NCBI RefSeq assembly: GCF_002807685.1
Contig: NZ_PEAX01000003.1
Location: 372,001 to 436,000, forward strand
From: Neoalteromonas flava
GTDB taxonomy: Bacteria; Pseudomonadota; Gammaproteobacteria; Enterobacterales; Alteromonadaceae
DNA length: 64,000 nt
Direction: 5' to 3'
The notes under the pieces are model-generated. The model was not told where the DNA came from, did no database searches, and saw nothing but the letters and a program-made list of their open reading frames with translations. Below are positions 60,674-64,000 of this stretch, in pieces; positions within the stretch are counted from its first letter, which is position 1, and every line of letters starts with the position of its first letter. The translations under genes and the position numbers were made by a program.

Positions 60674-61366
60674 ATGGCATTAACAGAACAACACTTTACT
60701 GATAGAAACGCCTTAATTGTTGAATTTTCTGCGCGTATCGCGCAATTGTTGTCCGACGCTATTAACGCAAAAGGTAACGCGTCCTTAGTGGTTAGCGGCG
60801 GTAGTACGCCATTGCCTTTGTTTCAGTCCTTAAGCCAGTCAAGCATTGACTGGAGTAAGGTAACAGTAAGCCTTGCGGATGAGCGCTGGGTGGATAATAC
60901 GCACAACGACAGCAATGAAAAATTAGTCCGTGAAAATTTGTTAGTCGAGCATGCTGCAAGTGCGAACTTTTTTGCCTTGAAAACGGCACATAGTACGGCC
61001 TTTGAGGCAGAGCAAAGTCTGGAGCAATCCGCTGATCAGCCAGCTCGACCTTTTGACGTGTTGATCTTGGGTATGGGCGAGGACGCACATACGGCTTCGT
61101 TGTTTCCTTGTTGTGCTCAGCTTGCTGCAGGATTGGACCTCAACTCAGGCCGTTCTTTTATTGCAACTGAACCAACCACCGCGCCGCACCAACGGATGTC
61201 CTACACTTTGCCAGCATTGGTATCGGCGCAGAATGTGTTTTTGCACTTAACCGGTGATAAAAAATTAGCGGTTTTAAACGATGCCCTGGCTGCAGATTCA
61301 GCCCTAGATAAGCCAATTAAAGCAGTCGTCGACAACTGCGATGTGACATTGATGTGGGCGCCTTAG
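60674..61366 (+). CDS. pgl: 6-phosphogluconolactonase, DevB type
   Basis: 230 residues. [31 protein letters not shown] and [15 protein letters not shown] are the signature blocks. Hydrolyses 6-phosphogluconolactone made by Zwf. Second gene of the operon; edd begins 10 bases later behind a GGAG site. Confidence 0.97.
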   Translation: MALTEQHFTDRNALIVEFSARIAQLLSDAINAKGNASLVVSGGSTPLPLFQSLSQSSIDWSKVTVSLADERWVDNTHNDSNEKLVRENLLVEHAASANFFALKTAHSTAFEAEQSLEQSADQPARPFDVLILGMGEDAHTASLFPCCAQLAAGLDLNSGRSFIATEPTTAPHQRMSYTLPALVSAQNVFLHLTGDKKLAVLNDALAADSALDKPIKAVVDNCDVTLMWAP

Positions 61367-61376
61367 GAGAGTATTT

Positions 61377-63206
61377 ATGAATGCACAAATTCAAGAAGTA
61401 ACCCAACGGATCATTGAACGTAGTCAAAAGACACGTGCCGACTACCTTGCCAAAATTGAAAAAGCACGACGTGATGGTCCACATCGTGGGGTATTGTCGT
61501 GTGGCAATCTTGCGCACGGTTTCGCAGCCTGCAATAGTGCAGACAAAGCTGATTTACGTAGTATGACCAAAGCAAACGTAGCGATTGTCTCTGCGTACAA
61601 TGACATGCTGTCCGCTCATCAACCTTATGAATCCTACCCAGCGATCATAAAGCAAGCAGTCAGTGAAGTCGGCAGTGTTGCTCAGTTTGCTGGTGGTGTA
61701 CCGGCAATGTGCGATGGGGTTACACAAGGTAATCCGGGCATGGATCTGAGCCTTATGAGCCGTGACGTAATCGCTATGAGCACCGCTGTTGCGTTGTCAC
61801 ATAATATGTTTGACGGTGCGCTTATGTTGGGGATCTGCGATAAAATAGTGCCCGGATTATTGCTCGGCAGTCTAAGTTTTGGTCATCTACCAACCGTATT
61901 CGTACCTGCTGGCCCGATGCCATCAGGTTTACCGAATAAAGAGAAAGCGCGTGTTAGACAAGCGTATGCTGAAGGAAAAGTTGGCCGTGATGAATTACTT
62001 GAAGCAGAGTCACAGTCCTACCATTCAGCGGGTACCTGTACCTTTTATGGCACGGCAAACAGTAATCAGTTAGTCGTTGAAATGATGGGCTTGCACTTGC
62101 CTGGCTCTTCATTTGTAAACCCCGGCACACCTTTGCGTGATGCCCTGACTAAAGCTGCTGCTCGTCAAGTTACACGATTAACTGATCTAGGTGATAACTA
62201 CACGCCAATAGGACACATTGTTGATGCCAAAGCGATAGTGAATGGACTTGTTGCATTGCTGGCTACTGGCGGTTCAACCAATCACACGATGCACTTGGTT
62301 GCCGTTGCGCGCGCGGCGGGGTATATCGTTAATTGGGACGATTTTTCTGATCTCTCTAACGCCACACCGCTGTTAACCCGGATCTATCCCAATGGCTCCG
62401 CAGACATCAATCATTTCACTGCCGCTGGTGGGATGTCGCTATTATTCAAGCAATTGCTAGACGCCGGTTTATTACATAATGACGTGAAGACCATTTGTGG
62501 TGAAGGGTTAGAGCAGTACACTAAAGAGCCTTTCCTCAATGACGGTGAACTCGAATGGCGCGATGGACCAAAGGAATCCTTGGATAAAGCAGTATTAGCA
62601 CCAATCGATGAGCCGTTTAAACCTGATGGTGGATTATCGGTTTTAAGCGGAAACTTAGGACGTGCAGTGATCAAGACTTCAGCCCTAAGAGAACCCAATT
62701 GTCGACTCACTGCTCCGGCGGTGGTATTTGAAGATCAATTTGAATTGGATGCAGCATTCCAGTCTGGTGAGTTGGATCGCGACTGTATCGTAGTGGTTAG
62801 ATTTCAGGGGCCTGCCGCCATCGGTATGCCGGAATTGCACCGTTTAACACCGCCGCTTGGGGTTCTCCAAGATCGTGGTCATAAAGTAGCGTTGGTTACT
62901 GACGGACGTATGTCCGGCGCCTCAGGTAAGGTGCCAGCGGCAATTCATGTCACGCCTGAAGCCTATAAAGGTGGCATGTTAGCAAAAGTGCAAAATGGCG
63001 ATATGATTGAAATTGATACGGTTACCGGCTCTCTCGCATTACTGGTTGACGCAGACGAGCTAGCAGCACGCGACGCAGCGCATACGGATATTGCTATGCA
63101 TCAAATTGGTATGGGCCGTGAGATGTTCGGTGGTATGCGCTCAACGTTAACCGGCGCTGAAGAGGGTGCATGCTCATTGTTTGTGGAACAGGAACAGCGG
63201 CAATGA
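61377..63206 (+). CDS. edd: Phosphogluconate dehydratase
   Basis: 609 residues, IlvD/Edd family. Iron-sulphur cysteines in [30 protein letters not shown] and [28 protein letters not shown] and [20 protein letters not shown] near the C-terminus. Makes KDPG, the HexR effector, from 6-phosphogluconate. Ends overlapping glk by four bases (ATGA). Confidence 0.97.
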   Translation: MNAQIQEVTQRIIERSQKTRADYLAKIEKARRDGPHRGVLSCGNLAHGFAACNSADKADLRSMTKANVAIVSAYNDMLSAHQPYESYPAIIKQAVSEVGSVAQFAGGVPAMCDGVTQGNPGMDLSLMSRDVIAMSTAVALSHNMFDGALMLGICDKIVPGLLLGSLSFGHLPTVFVPAGPMPSGLPNKEKARVRQAYAEGKVGRDELLEAESQSYHSAGTCTFYGTANSNQLVVEMMGLHLPGSSFVNPGTPLRDALTKAAARQVTRLTDLGDNYTPIGHIVDAKAIVNGLVALLATGGSTNHTMHLVAVARAAGYIVNWDDFSDLSNATPLLTRIYPNGSADINHFTAAGGMSLLFKQLLDAGLLHNDVKTICGEGLEQYTKEPFLNDGELEWRDGPKESLDKAVLAPIDEPFKPDGGLSVLSGNLGRAVIKTSALREPNCRLTAPAVVFEDQFELDAAFQSGELDRDCIVVVRFQGPAAIGMPELHRLTPPLGVLQDRGHKVALVTDGRMSGASGKVPAAIHVTPEAYKGGMLAKVQNGDMIEIDTVTGSLALLVDADELAARDAAHTDIAMHQIGMGREMFGGMRSTLTGAEEGACSLFVEQEQRQ

Positions 63207-64000
63207 AGGCATTTGTTGCCGATGTCGGCGGAACCAATATTCGCTTAGCTTGTTTTGCTGATGGCGAGCTAAGCGATATTAAAAAATATTTGTGCCGTGA
63301 TTTTGCCACTATTGATGCTGCAATTAAGCATTATTTTGATGAGATTGGGCACACAGATTTTACCCTTGGTTGTGTCGCCATTGCATGTCCTACGAATAAC
63401 GATTGGGTCAAAATGACCAATCACAGTTGGCAGTTTTCCAAGCTCGATTTGCAGAAGGAATTAGGGCTGGATTGGCTCGGAGTGATAAACGATTTTACTG
63501 CTGTAGCGCATTCTTTGCCCGTATTAAGCGATGAGCAGCTGATCCAGCTAGGCGCTGGCCAGCGTGATAAGCAGGGTAATATAGCAGTGTTTGGGCCCGG
63601 TACTGGATTGGGCGTTGAGCATATGACTTTTACTCAGTCTGGCTGGCAAACGCTTGATGGTGAAGGCGGGCATGTTGATTTTGCGCCATGCGATGAAACC
63701 GACGTTATCATTTGGCGTTATTTAGTCGATTTACACGGCCGCGCCTCTGCGGAAGAGGTTATGTCTGGTCGGGGGATCGTCAACATCTATCGCGCCTTGG
63801 CGCTAGACGAAAATGTCGACCCAGAATTTATAGAAGCTGCAGATATTAGTCAGGCGGCTAGTAACGGCAGTTGTGCAATTAGCCAACGAGCAATTCAGCA
63901 GTTTTGCCGAATTATGGGGAATTTTGCTGGCAACCTGGCCCTGAATTTGGCGACAACCGGTGGCGTTTTTATTGGCGGCGGGATTGCCATGCGCCTCGTT
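63203..64000 (+). CDS. glk: Glucokinase, Escherichia coli Glk type (3' end outside window)
   Basis: 266 codons visible, open to the window edge. [18 protein letters not shown] holds the phosphate loop, [13 protein letters not shown] the catalytic Asp, then [19 protein letters not shown] and [18 protein letters not shown]. Phosphorylates glucose. Its place after edd completes a glucose to KDPG route; eda is expected just beyond the window. Confidence 0.96.
   Translation, partial: MKAFVADVGGTNIRLACFADGELSDIKKYLCRDFATIDAAIKHYFDEIGHTDFTLGCVAIACPTNNDWVKMTNHSWQFSKLDLQKELGLDWLGVINDFTAVAHSLPVLSDEQLIQLGAGQRDKQGNIAVFGPGTGLGVEHMTFTQSGWQTLDGEGGHVDFAPCDETDVIIWRYLVDLHGRASAEEVMSGRGIVNIYRALALDENVDPEFIEAADISQAASNGSCAISQRAIQQFCRIMGNFAGNLALNLATTGGVFIGGGIAMRLV

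Overview
The window looks like chromosomal DNA of a marine gammaproteobacterium, most likely of the Alteromonadales (Alteromonas/Paraglaciecola-like). The gene order cspD, clpS-clpA, infA, bpt-aat, trxB, the HexR-controlled zwf-pgl-edd-glk cluster, a DUF4826 gene, a PEP-CTERM protein and TonB receptors with little else plasmid-like all point that way. The genus is inference; the class is well supported by the protein families.

Layout. 1-10.4 kb: a leftward operon (cupredoxin-like protein, c-di-GMP phosphodiesterase, DUF3034 protein), then a TonB-dependent receptor, an MFS transporter and a PAS hybrid histidine kinase. 10.5-23.6 kb: a genomic island in the 3' end of ssrA (tmRNA). It is bounded by direct repeats of the ssrA end (10511-10560 and 23571-23621) and carries a tyrosine integrase beside the ssrA end. 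A third copy of the 20-base junction at 12697 splits it into a small islet with one PD-(D/E)XK nuclease gene and a larger element. The larger element holds a complete retron (msr-msd RNA, nucleoside deoxyribosyltransferase-like effector, reverse transcriptase), a serine recombinase, a HUH-type replication-like protein, two unknown genes and three leftward genes of unknown function separated by integron attC-like sequences.

23.6-43.4 kb: ssrA, a PEP-CTERM protein, an old-yellow-enzyme family oxidoreductase, smpB, ratA-rnfH, ppsR/ppsA, a GGDEF-EAL protein, ydiJ (D-2-hydroxyacid dehydrogenase), roxA, a class III cyclase, purB-hflD-mnmA and rluE. 43.5-52.9 kb: monomeric isocitrate dehydrogenase, cspD, and the N-degron pathway (clpS, clpA, bpt, aat) around infA, then trxB, yfbV and a SprT protein. 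52.9-64 kb: sppA, DoxX, a YdjA nitroreductase, pykA, hexR and the Entner-Doudoroff operon zwf-pgl-edd-glk, cut by the window end.

How it fits together: trans-translation (ssrA, smpB) and ClpA/ClpS/Aat/Bpt proteolysis are core quality control. HexR probably controls both the glycolytic side (pykA, zwf operon) and the gluconeogenic ppsA, because HexR-like palindromes lie before all three. The ssrA island is the accessory part and the best place to look for new biology: a retron, a candidate single-gene nuclease defence islet, and unassigned membrane proteins in cassette-like arrangement. No sequence search could be run; all family calls are from motif recognition.
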